From Streptomyces sennicomposti (GTDB lineage: Bacteria > Actinomycetota > Actinomycetes > Streptomycetales > Streptomycetaceae), in contig NZ_JAIOAB010000060.1 of assembly GCF_019890635.1 (NCBI RefSeq), forward strand, positions 1 to 47,241: DNA of 47,241 nt, in the 5' to 3' direction. The notes below the pieces were generated by a model. That model had not been told where the DNA came from, ran no database searches, and saw only the letters and a program-made list of their open reading frames with translations. The translations under genes were made by a program, and so were the position numbers. Positions 25,301-32,397 of this stretch are shown here, one piece after another; position 1 is the first letter of the stretch; each line of letters starts with the position of its first letter.

Positions 25301-25620
25301 CCGCGCCAGGTCGGCGGCGCCAGCGTCAGCCGGCACGGCAGTGGGGTCCTGTCGCTCCCGGTGTGCCCGGTCACCACGTCCTGCTCGCCGCTGAGCGCGG
25401 CCAGCACCTTGGCGTGGGCGGCCAGCAGCACCGCGCTCACCGGCACCCCCAGCTCGGCGGCCAGGGCGCGCACCGCCCGGGCCACCTCGTCCGGCACCGG
25501 CTCCCCGTGCTCGGCGACCCCCGGCACGGGCCGCCGCGTCCACCGCGGTACGGGGGTGAACCCGCCGGCGGTGAGCACGTCCGTCCAGAAGTCCCTGTCC
25601 GCTGCCACGAGCGCTCCCAT
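22318..25620 (-). CDS. Nonribosomal peptide synthetase: half C domain, A, T, TE
   Basis: 1,100 residues. Residues 1-215 look like the C-terminal half of a condensation domain (GVPVSAVLLAAHAKVLAAL), with no HHxxxDG. The A domain (about 245-740) has YFTSGSTGEPKG at 396, NAYGLTE at 538 and NGKIDRK near 729. By motif alignment to GrsA the pocket reads D443-I444-W447-Q486-S513-T515-A539-D547-D548-K731; the two Asp residues would suit a basic substrate such as Dap, but I cannot match the code to a known one. The T domain carries its phosphopantetheine Ser803 (DRGGTSL). A thioesterase with Ser932 in GHSSG and His1076 ends the protein. It starts 14 bp after the membrane protein stop. No MbtH gene is in the window. 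Confidence 0.92.
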   Translation of the reverse strand: MGALVAADRDFWTDVLTAGGFTPVPRWTRRPVPGVAEHGEPVPDEVARAVRALAAELGVPVSAVLLAAHAKVLAALSGEQDVVTGHTGSDRTPLPCRLTLAPPTWRGLVRSARRVEADLLTHRDFPVGELRRELGLTGPPYEVVFDPDVPGAAEGDAGVLPEDVVLGVGWSDPDGRTALRLRYRTDVLDAGAAARIGGYHLTALRLMAADADAEHTRQSLLSTDEVRAQLDELAGPQRELPKARAHELFERQVREHPDAVAVTQGGRSWTYGELNARANRLARALLAHGVGREDVVAVVTERGLDWPAAVLAVFKAGAVYLPIEPHFPAGRIQATLARSGCRLALTESGSTATLDQALAALPGDVERLLVRDAYAEGHDTCDLGVEVTPEQLAYIYFTSGSTGEPKGAMCEHAGMLNHLFAKIDDLGIGPGTVVAQTAPQCFDISLWQLLAALLVGGRTLLVEQEAVVDVERFVDTVTRGRVGVAQLVPSYLEVVVSYLERHPRELPDLACVSVTGEALKRELVQRWFALEPGIRLVNAYGLTETSDDTNHEVMEAVPDRVLLGRPVNNVKVLVVDEQLSLVPLGAPGLIAFSGVCVGRGYVNDPERTREAYRQDPYRPGERLYLGGDWGRWHPDGKLEFLGRRDSQVKIRGFRIEIGEIENTLLRVGGVRDGAVVVAELGGGGTHLIAYYSGRRLTDEELRRALGAALPAYMVPTAFHWQESLPLTANGKIDRKALTAAAERTARADAEASGEGGPAAGEEHEDAPRTATERRLADAWAELLSVPRHRIGRRDHFFDRGGTSLTAVKLTIALNRAVSLKDITRHPVLADLAALLDGASGRRTELLQPLSGGRGGRDCALVCFPYAGGNAVNFRPMASALAGSGLAVYAVDLPGHDLAAAEEPFAPLERVVEDVVAEIAGRGLRRVMLWGHSSGAAPAVATARRLHGSGVEVVRVFVGAQLLGTAEQRRAAAEELARLSNAEIAARLGADSGYTELGELNAAHAEHIGAAYRHDCLAAHRYFADALERPPAEPLAAPVTVVVAADDPHTDGYRDGHRRWRLLAERVELRELTDGGHYFPRTRPAEAAQAVLGAAELLASS

Positions 25621-25634
25621 CGAATGACCCTTCC

Positions 25635-28178
25635 TCAGTTCGCAGACGGTGCGGCGGGATTGCCCTCCCAGGCCGCGTTCGCGGGGACTTCCTCGCCCTT
25701 CATCAGGAAGGAGTCGGGCGCCAGCACGGAGCCGTCGCCCATCGTCACGCCGTAGTGCACGTGTGAGCCGACGCCGAGGGTCACACCCGCGCCGAGTGTG
25801 GTGTGGTCGGACTTGAAGGTGCCGTCCTCCTGGGAGTGGCACTGGATCTTGCTGCCGGCGTTCAGCGTGCAGTCGTCCCCGATGGCGGTCAGCGTCCGCT
25901 CGGTGATGTAGCAGCCGTCGTCGAAGACCCGGCGGCCGATCCGCACCCCCATCAGCCGCCACACCAGCGCCTTGAACGGCGTCCCGTTGAAGACCGCGAG
26001 ATACCGGTCCGGCACCTTCCACAGCCGCTCGTGCCACCAGAAGTACGGGTCGTAGATGGAGCACAGCCGGGGGCGCAGCCGGCGGAAGGAGGCGAGGGAG
26101 CGCTCCACCAGGACGTGGAAGAGCGTGGTGAGGACCAGGGTGAGGGCCAGATACCCGGCGATCACCACGTGTCCCAGCGTGCCGTACAGATCGACGGAGG
26201 TGAGCGCGAGGGCGGTGAGGACGACCGTGTGCAGCCAGCGCAGGACCAGGTGCAGCGCCATCGAGCGGAGGTTGTAGCGGTTCTTCGCGGCGAGGTTGCG
26301 GCGCAGTTCGGCACCGGTGCGCAGATGGTCGAAGCGGGTGTCGCGCTCCACCGTGCGCGGGATCTCGAAGCAGGGCGAGCCGAGCAGTCCGACGCCCTCG
26401 CGTATCTCGCCGTCGAGGGGCACCATCACCTTGGTCGCCAGCAGGCAGTCGTCACCCGTCTTCGCTCCCGCCGGGTACGCGATGTTGTTGCCGAGGAAGT
26501 TGTGGGCGCCGATCGCCGCCCGGCTCACCCGGAACGAGGTGCTGGAGAACTCCGCGTTCATCACGGACAGTCCGTCGGCGACCATCGTGCCGCTGCCGAC
26601 GGAGACCAGGAACGGCGTCTCGTGCTGCACCTCGGTGCCGAAGTTCGAGCCCGTCTGCTCGACCCGGTTCAGGTCGTACCCGAGGCCGCGCAGGTAGGGG
26701 ACGATGTAGGAGCTGTCGCCGAACAGCCACGGGAAGAAGTGGACGTTGGTCAGAGCGGCCACGGCGCGGTGCGCGGCGTAGTGGAAGCCGTAGAGCGGAT
26801 AGACCCGGTCGGGCCTGACCGCGAGGCGCAGCAGGCGCGGCACGGTGTACAGGACGGCGAGGCCGAGGACGAGGCCGCCGAAGAAGAGCGCGGTGGCCAC
26901 GACGAGGGTGTCGGTGACGAACTCGGCGGCCGTGGCGACCCGTGTCTCCGCGTCCAGCCGCTTGCTGAGCGCGGGAACCTCCGCGAACACCATGTAGATC
27001 CCGCCGATCGCCAACGGCAGGTAGACGAAGAAGAGTTGCAGCAGGCTGGTGAGGCCGAAGGCGGCCCTGCGCAGCGTGCCGCAGCGGGCCGGCGGGACCC
27101 GTACGTGGTCGACCTGGGTGGGTTCGGCCGGCGAGCCGTGCCACCGGGCCCCGGCCGGGATCTCCTGCCCGCGGTACAGGGCGGAGGCGTGGCCGAGCTG
27201 GGCGCTGTCGCCCATCGCGGTGTCGATGTCGAGGACCGTCTTCTCGCCGATGAACACGTCCCGGCCGAGCGTGATCCGGCCGGTCTGGACGCGTCCCGCG
27301 TGCGCCCGGTAGCCGAGGAGGAAGGCGTCCTTGCGGATCACCGTGCCGGAGCCGATGGAGACCAGGTCCGTGCAGACCGGCACGGTGCGGGTGAGGATCG
27401 TGACGTTCTTCCCGATCCGCGCGCCGAGGGCCCGCAAGTACAGCACGTACAGCGGATTTCCCACGAACAGGATCATGGGATTGGCGTGCAGCAGCGTCTT
27501 GACGATCCAGAAGCGCAGATAGGCCGCTCCCCAGATCGGGAACTCCGCCGGTTTCCAGCGCCCGACGAGAATCCATTTCGCGGCCACCGGAAGGGCGCAC
27601 ACGGCGAGGAATCCGATACCGCCGCACAGGAACGACCGCACATACACGTCGAGGAGACCGGAACCCGCGGCGACCCATTCGTAGGCCCACGCGGTGGTCA
27701 TTCCGAGGACGAGGGAATAGCAGAGGAAGACCAGCGCCTGCGCGGTTCCGCACAGCGCATGGCGCACGGCGCCCGGCGGCGCGGGGACGGCCGGCGCCGG
27801 GCCCGGGGCCGGGGCCGCGGGGGCCGGGGCGTCGGCGGGCGGGGGAGGAGCCGCGGTGTCGCCGCCCGAGGCCGTCGCCGTGAGGGCGGCGGCCAGGTCG
27901 CGCAGGGTCGGGTGCCGGTAGACGTCCTTCATCGACACCGACGGCAGACCGGGGTGTTTGCGCACCCGGGCGCAGAACTGGGCCATCACCAGGGAGTTGG
28001 CGCCGAGATCGGTGAAGAAGTGGCTTTCGGGCGGAACATGTTCCGCGTGGACGACGTCCGCGAGTATTCCGGCGAGTTCCCGTTCGGTGTCCGCCGGCGC
28101 CGGAGCGGTGGACGTGCTCCGGGCCACCGCGGTTCCGTCCGGCCCGGGCATCAATATGTCGGCAGACTTCTCCACCAT
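25635..28178 (-). CDS. Pls/PosA-like membrane synthetase component without A domain
   Basis: 847 residues. The N-terminal carrier domain (30-100) has its pantetheine Ser62 in LGANSLVMAQF. A Pro/Ala linker leads to six predicted membrane helices (about 139-165, 178-205, 372-398, 420-447, 643-660, 668-690) that frame three hexapeptide (left-handed beta-helix) domains near 240-345, 505-605 and 735-840. That is the layout of the C-terminal part of epsilon-poly-L-lysine synthetase (Pls), where tandem domains catalyse iterative peptide bond formation at the membrane. Pls itself carries its A domain on the same chain; here it is on the next gene. The ATG at 28178 has a GGGAG box and the gene is first in the operon. 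Confidence 0.88.
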   Translation of the reverse strand: MVEKSADILMPGPDGTAVARSTSTAPAPADTERELAGILADVVHAEHVPPESHFFTDLGANSLVMAQFCARVRKHPGLPSVSMKDVYRHPTLRDLAAALTATASGGDTAAPPPPADAPAPAAPAPGPAPAVPAPPGAVRHALCGTAQALVFLCYSLVLGMTTAWAYEWVAAGSGLLDVYVRSFLCGGIGFLAVCALPVAAKWILVGRWKPAEFPIWGAAYLRFWIVKTLLHANPMILFVGNPLYVLYLRALGARIGKNVTILTRTVPVCTDLVSIGSGTVIRKDAFLLGYRAHAGRVQTGRITLGRDVFIGEKTVLDIDTAMGDSAQLGHASALYRGQEIPAGARWHGSPAEPTQVDHVRVPPARCGTLRRAAFGLTSLLQLFFVYLPLAIGGIYMVFAEVPALSKRLDAETRVATAAEFVTDTLVVATALFFGGLVLGLAVLYTVPRLLRLAVRPDRVYPLYGFHYAAHRAVAALTNVHFFPWLFGDSSYIVPYLRGLGYDLNRVEQTGSNFGTEVQHETPFLVSVGSGTMVADGLSVMNAEFSSTSFRVSRAAIGAHNFLGNNIAYPAGAKTGDDCLLATKVMVPLDGEIREGVGLLGSPCFEIPRTVERDTRFDHLRTGAELRRNLAAKNRYNLRSMALHLVLRWLHTVVLTALALTSVDLYGTLGHVVIAGYLALTLVLTTLFHVLVERSLASFRRLRPRLCSIYDPYFWWHERLWKVPDRYLAVFNGTPFKALVWRLMGVRIGRRVFDDGCYITERTLTAIGDDCTLNAGSKIQCHSQEDGTFKSDHTTLGAGVTLGVGSHVHYGVTMGDGSVLAPDSFLMKGEEVPANAAWEGNPAAPSAN

Positions 28179-28537
28179 GCGAGCTCCCTGAGGAAAGGTC
28201 GAAAACCGTCGGCCAGCGGTGGCCGGTCCCCGAGACCGAGCGTTTTCGCCTGATCACGAAACCTTTTCGCCTGATCACCAAACCATGGATCAGTTTTGTG
28301 CGGTCCCGGCCGCCCTGCCACTCGGGTACGCCCGTATGGAGGGCGCGCGCAGGTGGCGCGGCCCGCGACACGCCGGTGACGTCACCCGACAGAGGTCCGA
28401 ATGCGGCCGAGTGGCCGCAGCCGGTCCGGGCGCGCACACTGAGCAGTGCGCGGGACCGCCGGCGGGCTGTGACGCGGGCGGCCCCGGAGCCGGGCCGTCC
28501 CGGCTCTTACGCCGGACCGTTCGTCGAGGGGGCCGAT
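28179..28537. promoter_or_regulatory. 359-bp divergent intergenic region, Dap operon / glpF
   Basis: Apart from the tandem repeats, nothing gene-like is supported here. It must hold the promoter of the five-gene minus operon and that of the aquaglyceroporin gene. No convincing -35/-10 pair was recognised. The plus-strand open frame through this stretch is a low-quality extension of glpF. Confidence 0.5.
28243..28284. promoter_or_regulatory. Two tandem 21-bp repeats upstream of the Dap operon
   Basis: TTTTCGCCTGATCACGAAACC and a copy with one mismatch lie end to end (28243-28263, 28264-28284), each with a TGATCA palindrome. A period of two helical turns puts both on one DNA face, as for cooperative binding of a regulator. 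They lie 65 bp upstream of the first operon gene, in a locally AT-richer stretch. They could also serve glpF. Confidence 0.65.
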
Positions 28538-29476
28538 ATGGCCGTAGAAATCCCGCCTCTGATCAAACCCTCCCGGCTCAGGCGTCGGGGAGGTCTGTGG
28601 GGCGAATGCCTGGCGGAGTTCCTGGGGACCTTCGTCCTCATCGCCTTCGGGTGCGGCGTGGTGGCCATGGCCGTCGCCGCGCTGCCCGGCTCGGGCCGGA
28701 CCGAGGGGCCCACGACCTTCTTCCTGGGCGCCGGCGACTGGCTGCTGATCTGCTGGGGCTGGGCGTTCGCCGTGGTCTTCGGCGTGTACGTGGCCGGCGG
28801 CGTCAGCGGCGCCCACCTCAACCCGGCGGTGACGCTGGCGTTCGCGGCGCGCCGCGGGTTCCCGTGGAAGAAGGTGCTGCCGTACTGGGCCTCACAGGTG
28901 GTGGGCGCGTTCGCCGGCGCGGCGCTGGTCTACGCCGTCTACCACGACGCCATCAACACCTTCGACCAGGCCATGAAGGGGCCGAAGACCAACGGGCACA
29001 CCGTGGCCTCGTTCTCCATCTTCGCCACCTTCCCCGCGCCCTACTTCCACGGCGGCAACTGGGGCCCGCTGATCGACCAGATCGTCGGCACCGCCCTGCT
29101 GGTGATGCTGATCGTGGCCATCGTCGACCTGCGCAACACCGCCGTGAAGGCCAACCTGGGGCCGCTGGTCACCGGCTTCGCCGTGGCCGCCATCGGCATG
29201 TCCTACGGCGCGAACGCCGGATACGCCATCAACCCGGCCCGCGACTTCGGCCCCCGGCTGCTCACCTATGCCGTCGGCTGGGGGAAGTTGGCGCTGCCGG
29301 GCAGCGAGCCGGGCGCGTTCAGCCACTACTGGTGGATCCCGATCGTGGGACCGCTCGTGGGCGGTCTGATCGGGGTGCTGGTCTACGACCTGTTCATCGG
29401 CGACGTCCTGCACATCCGGGCCCAGCAGAAGGAACTGCCCGAACCCGGCCGCGCCCGCCCCCTGGACGAGGAGTGA
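28538..29476 (+). CDS. glpF: Aquaglyceroporin (glycerol facilitator)
   Basis: A 312-residue MIP-family channel. It has the paired pore motifs NPAV (HLNPAVTLAFAAR) and NPAR followed by Asp (INPARDFGPRL); the Asp after the second NPAR marks the glycerol-conducting branch. Six membrane helices can be placed, the first at ECLAEFLGTFVLIAFGCG. It passively moves glycerol and other small polyols across the inner membrane. The ATG at 28538 follows GAGGGGGCC. It is not next to a glycerol kinase; the kinase gene lies about 8 kb away. The N-terminal 15 residues are basic. Confidence 0.93.
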   Translation: MAVEIPPLIKPSRLRRRGGLWGECLAEFLGTFVLIAFGCGVVAMAVAALPGSGRTEGPTTFFLGAGDWLLICWGWAFAVVFGVYVAGGVSGAHLNPAVTLAFAARRGFPWKKVLPYWASQVVGAFAGAALVYAVYHDAINTFDQAMKGPKTNGHTVASFSIFATFPAPYFHGGNWGPLIDQIVGTALLVMLIVAIVDLRNTAVKANLGPLVTGFAVAAIGMSYGANAGYAINPARDFGPRLLTYAVGWGKLALPGSEPGAFSHYWWIPIVGPLVGGLIGVLVYDLFIGDVLHIRAQQKELPEPGRARPLDEE

Positions 29477-29512
29477 CCGGACCTCTCGTGGCGGAGAGGT
29501 GACCGCGTCGCG

Positions 29513-29546
29513 CGCCCCCGACGGCCCTGCCGGACCGCCGGGGGCG
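29513..29546. terminator. Terminator between glpF and the lamin-tail gene
   Basis: CGCCCCCG (29513-29520) pairs with CGGGGGCG (29539-29546). A smaller ACCTCTC/GAGAGGT stem (29481-29500) lies just before it. The genes converge here, so it may act on both strands. Confidence 0.6.
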
Positions 29547-29581
29547 TTCCCGGCCGGGCGGCCGGGGGAGCCGTCACGGGC

Positions 29582-30073
29582 TCAGCCGTGGTACGTGATG
29601 TAGCCGTTGCCGTCGCGGTCGTCGCGGGACTTGGTGTACGAGTGCACGTCGGCGCGGGCGCCCGAGGGCTTGTAGAGGTAGATGGTGTCCTTGTCGTTGT
29701 TCCAGATGAAGTTGCAGTTCTGGCGGTACACGACGTTCTTCGCGTCGGAGTCCGTGCCCTTGCCGCCGCGCAGGTTCACGTAGTCGCCGTGCTCCAGGTA
29801 GTGGTTGGAGCGGAACGTGAAGCGGTTGCCGGTCGCGTCCTTGACGACGTAGCCCTTGAGGTTGACGGTCGAGCGCGAGTAGTTCTTGATCGTCAGGTAC
29901 TCGTTCTTGGTGTTGCCCTTGGTGCAGCTGTTGGAATCGCGTCCGGGCGCGTCGTACTGGACGCCCTTGATCTTCAGCGCGGACGAGTACTCGGTGGCCT
30001 GGGCCGGTGCCGCGGCGACGACGGCGACCGTGCCCGCCGTGGCGGCGACGGCCAGGGCGGCGCGTATGCGCAT
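29582..30073 (-). CDS. Secreted lamin-tail-domain protein
   Basis: 163 residues. Residues 1-26 are a clear Sec signal peptide (RIRAALAVAATAGTVAVVAA then AQA cleavage). The rest is a single lamin tail (LTD) immunoglobulin-like domain: LKIKGVQYDAPG, NEYLTIKNYS, GYVVKDATGNRFTF, GDYVNLRGG, NDKDTIYLY. LTD modules in bacteria are usually extracellular binding domains attached to nucleases or peptidases; here there is no enzyme. Two Cys residues (in NSCTKG and QNCNF) could form a disulphide. Codon use has visibly more A/T than its neighbours. Strong AGGGGGG box before the ATG. Function unknown. Confidence 0.88.
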   Translation of the reverse strand: MRIRAALAVAATAGTVAVVAAAPAQATEYSSALKIKGVQYDAPGRDSNSCTKGNTKNEYLTIKNYSRSTVNLKGYVVKDATGNRFTFRSNHYLEHGDYVNLRGGKGTDSDAKNVVYRQNCNFIWNNDKDTIYLYKPSGARADVHSYTKSRDDRDGNGYITYHG

Positions 30074-30174
30074 TGAGGTTCCCCCCTCGGTGGTGCGGAT
30101 GAGCCGCGAGGATCATACTCAACGCGTGACGCCGAGGTGTCGGAAAGGTGCAGGAAGTGTGAAGTGGCCGATCC

Positions 30175-31200
30175 TCAGCCCGTCGTGAGCACCATGCGGA
30201 AGCGGGCCGCGCCGGAGAGCATCTTGCGGTACGCCTCGTCGGCCTCGGCCAGCGGCGCCGTCTCGGTCATCGGCCGGATGCCGTGCAGGGCGCTGAACTC
30301 CATGGTGTCCTGGACGTCCTGCGCGGTGCCGGAGGGATGCCCACGGACCTCCCTGGCGCCCGTGATCAGCTGGAGCGGGCTGATCCCCAGCGGCTCGGGC
30401 GCCACCCCGATGACCACCAGCTCGCCGCGGTGCGTCAGCCCGTCCACGGTCGCCGAGACGGCCGCCGCGTTGCCGACCGTGGCCAGCACGACCTTGGCCC
30501 CGCCGAGGGCCTGGAGCGCCTCGGCGACGGGGACGCCCGCCGTGCTGTCGACGTAGTGGTGGGCGCCCAGCCGCGCCGCGAAGTCCGCCTTGTCGGCGCC
30601 CCGGGTGATCGCCGCCGTCTCGAAGCCCATGGCCGCCGCGTACTGCACGCCCAGGTGTCCCAGCCCGCCGAGGCCGAGCACCGCGACCAGGTCGCCCGGC
30701 CGAGCGGCGCTGCGGCGCAGCCCGTTGAACACGGTCACACCCGCGCACGCCATCGGTCCCGCGTCGCTCGCCTCCAGGGTGTCGGGGATGCGGGCCAGGG
30801 CGTCGACCGGGGCGACGGTCCGCTCGGCGAACCCGCCGTCGTAGGACCAGCCGGGGACCTTCAGGTTCTCGCACACGATGAAGTCGCCCTGCCGACACGC
30901 CGTGCAGTGCTGGCAGCTGCCGCCGAACCAGCCCACCGTCACCCGGTCGCCCACCTGCCAGCCGTACTCCGCCGCGCCCGGGCCGAGCGCCTCGATCCGC
31001 CCGGCGATCTCATGCCCGGGGACCAGCGGGAACCGAGTGCCGGGCATCGCCCCGTCCACGAACAGGGCGTCGCTGTGGCAGATCCCGCACGCCTCCACGG
31101 CGATGCGCACATGACCGGGGCCGGGCTCGGGGACCTCGCGCTCGACGAGCTCGAACGGCCCGCCGGCGGCGGCCACCTGCGCGACGGTGTAGGCACTCAT
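30175..31200 (-). CDS. Zinc-binding alcohol dehydrogenase (AdhT/AdhP-like)
   Basis: 341 residues from the ATG at 31200 (GGAGG box). Catalytic zinc ligands Cys41 (GICHSD), His63 and Glu64 (PGHEIAG); structural zinc Cys96, Cys99, Cys102, Cys110. The Rossmann motif is LGLGGLGHLGVQYA near 180. The TVGWFGGSCQHCTACRQG segment is typical of the bacterial AdhP/AdhT class that oxidises short-chain alcohols. It is on the same strand as the TIGR01777 gene, separated by 53 bp. It is distinct from the dehydrogenase at 15.5 kb, with little sequence shared beyond the family motifs. Confidence 0.92.
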   Translation of the reverse strand: MSAYTVAQVAAAGGPFELVEREVPEPGPGHVRIAVEACGICHSDALFVDGAMPGTRFPLVPGHEIAGRIEALGPGAAEYGWQVGDRVTVGWFGGSCQHCTACRQGDFIVCENLKVPGWSYDGGFAERTVAPVDALARIPDTLEASDAGPMACAGVTVFNGLRRSAARPGDLVAVLGLGGLGHLGVQYAAAMGFETAAITRGADKADFAARLGAHHYVDSTAGVPVAEALQALGGAKVVLATVGNAAAVSATVDGLTHRGELVVIGVAPEPLGISPLQLITGAREVRGHPSGTAQDVQDTMEFSALHGIRPMTETAPLAEADEAYRKMLSGAARFRMVLTTG

Positions 31201-31253
31201 CCAGACCTCCGCGAACAGCAGACGACACGGGACCCCCGGCTCCAGCACACCAG

Positions 31254-32240
31254 CTACCCCCCGATCCCGCGCGCCGAACGAGCCGGGCGGGCCGCGGCCG
31301 GCCGGGCGCGCACCCGCTGGACCAGGTCCTCGGCGGCCCGCGGCCACTGGGGGTGGTCGAAGGAGAAACCCGCCTCCAGCAGGCGGCCGGGCACCACGCG
31401 CCGGCTCTTCAGCAGCAGTTCGGTGTCCGAACGCAGCGCGAACGCCCCGATCCCGGCCATCCACCCGGTCGCCGGCAGACCGACCGAAGTCCCCCAGGCC
31501 GCCCGCAGCGCCCGCATCAGCGAACGCTGCGGCAGCGGCCCCGGCGCGGCCAGGTTCACCGGCCCGGCGATGTCCTCCCGGTCGATCAGGAACCGCACCG
31601 CGCGCACGAAGTCCCGGTCGTGGATCCAGGACACGTACTGCGCGCCGCCGGCGACCGGACCGCCCAGGCCGAGCCGGGTGAGCCGCAGCAGCACGTCGAA
31701 GACGCCGCCCCGGTCCGGGCTCATCACCATGGCCGAACGCAGGGCCACCTTGCGGGTGTGCGGGGTGCGGGCCCGCTCCTGCTCGCGCTCCCACGCCTTC
31801 GCGATGTCGACGCTGAACGACCAGTAGTCCGGGACGCCCGGCTCCGCGCCGCCGATCAGGCCGTCGCGCTCGTCGTTGGGCGCGTCGAACCGGTGGGCGT
31901 AGACCGTGGCCGTGCTCATCTGCAGCCACACCCCCGGCGGCCGGGCCGCGGCCGCGATCGCCTCGCCCACCACCCGGGTGGACTCGACCCGCGAGTCCAT
32001 CATCTCCCGCAGGTTGGCGGGCGTGTACCGGCAGCTGACGCTGCGTCCGGCCAGGTTCACCACCGCGTCGCAGCCGTCGATCTCCGCGGTCCACGGCCCG
32101 GCCGTCCGCCCGTCCCAGCGCACCTGCCCCGGGCGCGCCGGCCGCCGGGTCAGCACCACGACCTCGTGTCCCGCGGCGGTCAGCGCGCGCTCCAGGACCG
32201 TCCCCACCTGCCCGGTGCCGCCGGGCAGCACGATCTTCAT
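31254..32240 (-). CDS. TIGR01777-family NAD(P)-dependent epimerase/dehydratase
   Basis: A 328-residue extended-SDR protein. The N-terminal Rossmann loop is MKIVLPGGTGQVGTVL; further family features are VNLAGRSVSCRYT, the SSATVYAH-like segment MSTATVYAH, and the DFVRAV/GPVNLAAPGP region. Members are widespread, resemble nucleotide-sugar epimerases (SulA/YfcH group) and have no settled substrate. The second half of the active site YxxxK is not obvious here, as is typical for the family. It is divergent from the permease gene with a palindrome between them. Confidence 0.88.
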   Translation of the reverse strand: MKIVLPGGTGQVGTVLERALTAAGHEVVVLTRRPARPGQVRWDGRTAGPWTAEIDGCDAVVNLAGRSVSCRYTPANLREMMDSRVESTRVVGEAIAAAARPPGVWLQMSTATVYAHRFDAPNDERDGLIGGAEPGVPDYWSFSVDIAKAWEREQERARTPHTRKVALRSAMVMSPDRGGVFDVLLRLTRLGLGGPVAGGAQYVSWIHDRDFVRAVRFLIDREDIAGPVNLAAPGPLPQRSLMRALRAAWGTSVGLPATGWMAGIGAFALRSDTELLLKSRRVVPGRLLEAGFSFDHPQWPRAAEDLVQRVRARPAAARPARSARGIGG

Positions 32241-32287
32241 CGCCCTCGTCCCCCCTCTGTCGGAGGAGACGACTGTAACCCCAGAAC

Positions 32288-32299
32288 TGAACGCGTTCA
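32288..32299. promoter_or_regulatory. Perfect 12-bp palindrome TGAACGCGTTCA
   Basis: It lies 48 bp upstream of the TIGR01777 start and 98 bp upstream of the divergent permease start, next to an AT-rich AAAAATAT stretch. The shape is that of a TetR-type operator. It is not a Zur box. Confidence 0.5.
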
Positions 32300-32397
32300 A
32301 AAATATCTCCGGCGAACCGCCGACGCGCGTCCCGCGCACGGGAGCGGGGCCGCGGCCCGCTATGTTCGCTGCGGACAACGGAACGTTCGGAGCCGCC

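Noticed and set aside
21319..25755. 1,478-codon plus-strand frame opposite the NRPS
   Set aside because: Antisense of an NRPS with complete A, T and TE motifs.
32241..32397. Zur box ahead of the metal-type permease
   Set aside because: The only palindrome, TGAACGCGTTCA, lacks the AT-rich core of Streptomyces Zur sites.
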